The translations under genes and the position numbers were made by a program. The notes beneath the pieces were generated by a model, which ran no database searches, had not been told where the DNA came from, and was given only the letters and a program-made list of their open reading frames with translations. From Chloroflexota bacterium (GTDB taxonomy: Bacteria > Chloroflexota > Anaerolineae > UBA1429), in NCBI GenBank assembly GCA_014360745.1, contig JACIWY010000187.1:1-6899 (forward strand): a stretch of DNA of 6,899 nt, read 5' to 3'. Positions 5,969 to 6,899 of this stretch are shown here, one piece after another (position 1 is the stretch's first letter; each line of letters opens with the position of its first letter).

Positions 5969-6781
5969 CTACAACTTGCCATAGACTTGATCCATAACGG
6001 CCAAGATATCCGCCAACCGTTGCACTTGCTCGCGAATATCGGTGGATAAACGTTGGGCCGCGCTTCCTCCCAGCCGGCGCACACTTAGAAGCTGTATCTG
6101 CGAATAAACCGTGCCCAGCGCTGTCAAGGTGGCCTCTAGGCGAAGCTCGGCCTCTTCCATGCTGTTGGCCAGGGCGTTCAAGTTGGCTAGCTGTACCTCT
6201 TTGGCCTCCAACGTGGCCTGGATTTGCTGACGCAGGCTGGGCTCGGTCTCCTGCGCCAGTGCCTTGCGCAACGAGGCGATGCCAGCTGGCACCTGGTCAC
6301 GATCTCGTCGCAGCAATTCGTCACGGGCGTAGGCGTCCAAACGCTTGGCCACCACATAGATATTCTCGATCCAATCGGCCAGGCCCGCTAACGTGTCGCG
6401 CAGATGATCCTGCAAGACCCCGGGCGGCGCCGTGGCCACCAGACGTTGCAGCCGGTCGCGGTATTGCAACGCGCGCTCGACCTTTTCTCGATAGGCCGGG
6501 ATTTCGATCTCGCGCGGGTTATAGTGCACGCGCAGCATATCGGCCACGACTTGTTGTGCCGTGCGCTCGTCGGTGATGCTGGTATAGATGATCAGGACCT
6601 CGGCGATCCCCCCCAGGATCAACCAGTACCACCAGTGCCACCAAGGAAAGGGCTGCGGCAAAAAGAAGGCCAACAAGATGGTCAAGCTGATGGTCAGCGC
6701 ACCCTCAAGGCGAAAAACGGCATAGGCCAGGATGGCCTTGCCTGCGCGCGCCCGCAACTCATCTCCGCTGCGTGGTGTCAT
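5969..6781 (-). CDS. Two-TM membrane protein with long coiled-coil cytoplasmic or external region, function unknown
   Basis: 270 residues from the ATG at 6781. A short charged N-terminus (MTPRSGDELRARAGK) precedes two membrane helices at about 20-41 and 49-68, joined by a tight, tryptophan-rich turn (PQPFPWWHWWYW). The remaining 200 residues are almost entirely helical, rich in Leu/Ala/Arg/Glu/Gln, with coiled-coil character. Segments include YREKVERALQYRDRLQRL (97-114), DWIENIYVVAKRLDAYARDE (136-155), a QQIQATLEAKEVQL stretch (185-198), MEEAELRLEATLTALGTVYS (208-227) and a C-terminal helix ending VMDQVYGKL. By the positive-inside rule and a tight hairpin, both ends are probably cytoplasmic. 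I recall similar uncharacterised proteins in Chloroflexota but cannot name a family. The ATG at 6781 has GAGGG 7 bases upstream; an in-frame ATG at 6811 has no such site and lies only 4 bases after the previous stop. It precedes the lipoprotein gene on the same strand by about 90 bases, so co-transcription is possible. Confidence 0.82.
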   Translation of the reverse strand: MTPRSGDELRARAGKAILAYAVFRLEGALTISLTILLAFFLPQPFPWWHWWYWLILGGIAEVLIIYTSITDERTAQQVVADMLRVHYNPREIEIPAYREKVERALQYRDRLQRLVATAPPGVLQDHLRDTLAGLADWIENIYVVAKRLDAYARDELLRRDRDQVPAGIASLRKALAQETEPSLRQQIQATLEAKEVQLANLNALANSMEEAELRLEATLTALGTVYSQIQLLSVRRLGGSAAQRLSTDIREQVQRLADILAVMDQVYGKL

Positions 6782-6788
6782 CGATTCG

Positions 6789-6793
6789 CCCTC
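6789..6793 (-). promoter_or_regulatory. Ribosome-binding site deciding the start of the coiled-coil membrane protein
   Basis: The minus strand reads GAGGG 7 bases before the ATG at 6781. No comparable site precedes the ATG at 6811, so the shorter protein is favoured. Confidence 0.55.
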
Positions 6794-6815
6794 ATTCCTT
6801 GCCAGTTGCATGGGA

Positions 6816-6899
6816 TCAGAAGTAGGTGGACAAGGTTTTATAGAGGTCCTGGATCGTCCCTAACTCGCCACGACGGGTAAAGCCGCCGGAGGCTTCGGA
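6816..6899 (-). CDS. C-terminal end of an unidentified protein (5' part outside window)
   Basis: On the minus strand an open frame enters from the right edge and runs 27 codons to a TGA at 6816-6818, reading SEASGGFTRRGELGTIQDLY then KTLSTYF. The stop is 35 bases before the preferred start of the next minus-strand gene, so the two are probably in one operon. The amphipathic ending (LGTIQDLYKTLSTYF) is plausible protein, but the fragment is too short to identify. Confidence 0.6.
   Translation of the reverse strand, partial: SEASGGFTRRGELGTIQDLYKTLSTYF

Noticed and set aside
6404..6880. 158-codon plus-strand frame at the right edge
   Set aside because: It is antisense to the coiled-coil membrane protein, whose two membrane helices and ribosome-binding site support the minus strand.
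1..6899. CRISPR array, tRNA/rRNA, insertion sequence or phage genes
   Set aside because: No regularly spaced repeats, no clover-leaf sequences, no transposase or integrase motifs, and no terminal inverted repeats were seen.

Overview
The window is GC-rich, has no RNA genes or mobile elements, and is densely coding: five complete protein genes plus one gene cut at each edge. The gene families point to a Chloroflexota-type bacterium (Anaerolineae-like). The reasons are a PilN/PilO pair whose PilN carries a pre-peptidase C-terminal (PPC) domain, a long-coiled-coil two-TM membrane protein, and a lipoprotein of the branched-chain amino-acid binding family. This assignment is an inference from style and recalled families, not from a marker gene.

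Left part (1-3088, + strand): a tight three-gene cluster. A membrane protein with a long Ala/Pro/Thr/Gln-rich segment (5' end outside the window) is followed after 5 bases by a PilN-like protein. A PilO-like protein follows, its ATG overlapping the pilN stop (TGATG). PilN and PilO are the paired bitopic membrane proteins that align the type IV pilus (or related secretion/competence) machine in the cytoplasmic membrane. The most notable feature is in PilN: a PPC-type beta domain and a Pro/Ser/Thr-rich linker appear to be inserted between the last two beta strands of the PilN fold, rather than added at an end. No pilM, pilB, pilC, pilT or pilin gene is visible; they could lie to the left.

Middle (3089-4699, + strand): a 147-base T-rich intergenic region with a small palindrome, then a soluble GAF-domain histidine kinase with no response regulator beside it.

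Right part (4732-6899, - strand, convergent with the kinase): read on the minus strand, the C-terminal 27 codons of an unidentified gene, then an unrecognised two-TM coiled-coil membrane protein, then a LivK-type substrate-binding lipoprotein. No permease or ATPase genes accompany the lipoprotein in this window. Two small GC hairpins separate the last two genes.

The two halves face each other and are probably separate transcription units. The left one builds part of an envelope machine, the kinase may sense a cytoplasmic signal, and the right one concerns a surface solute receptor and a membrane protein of unknown role.
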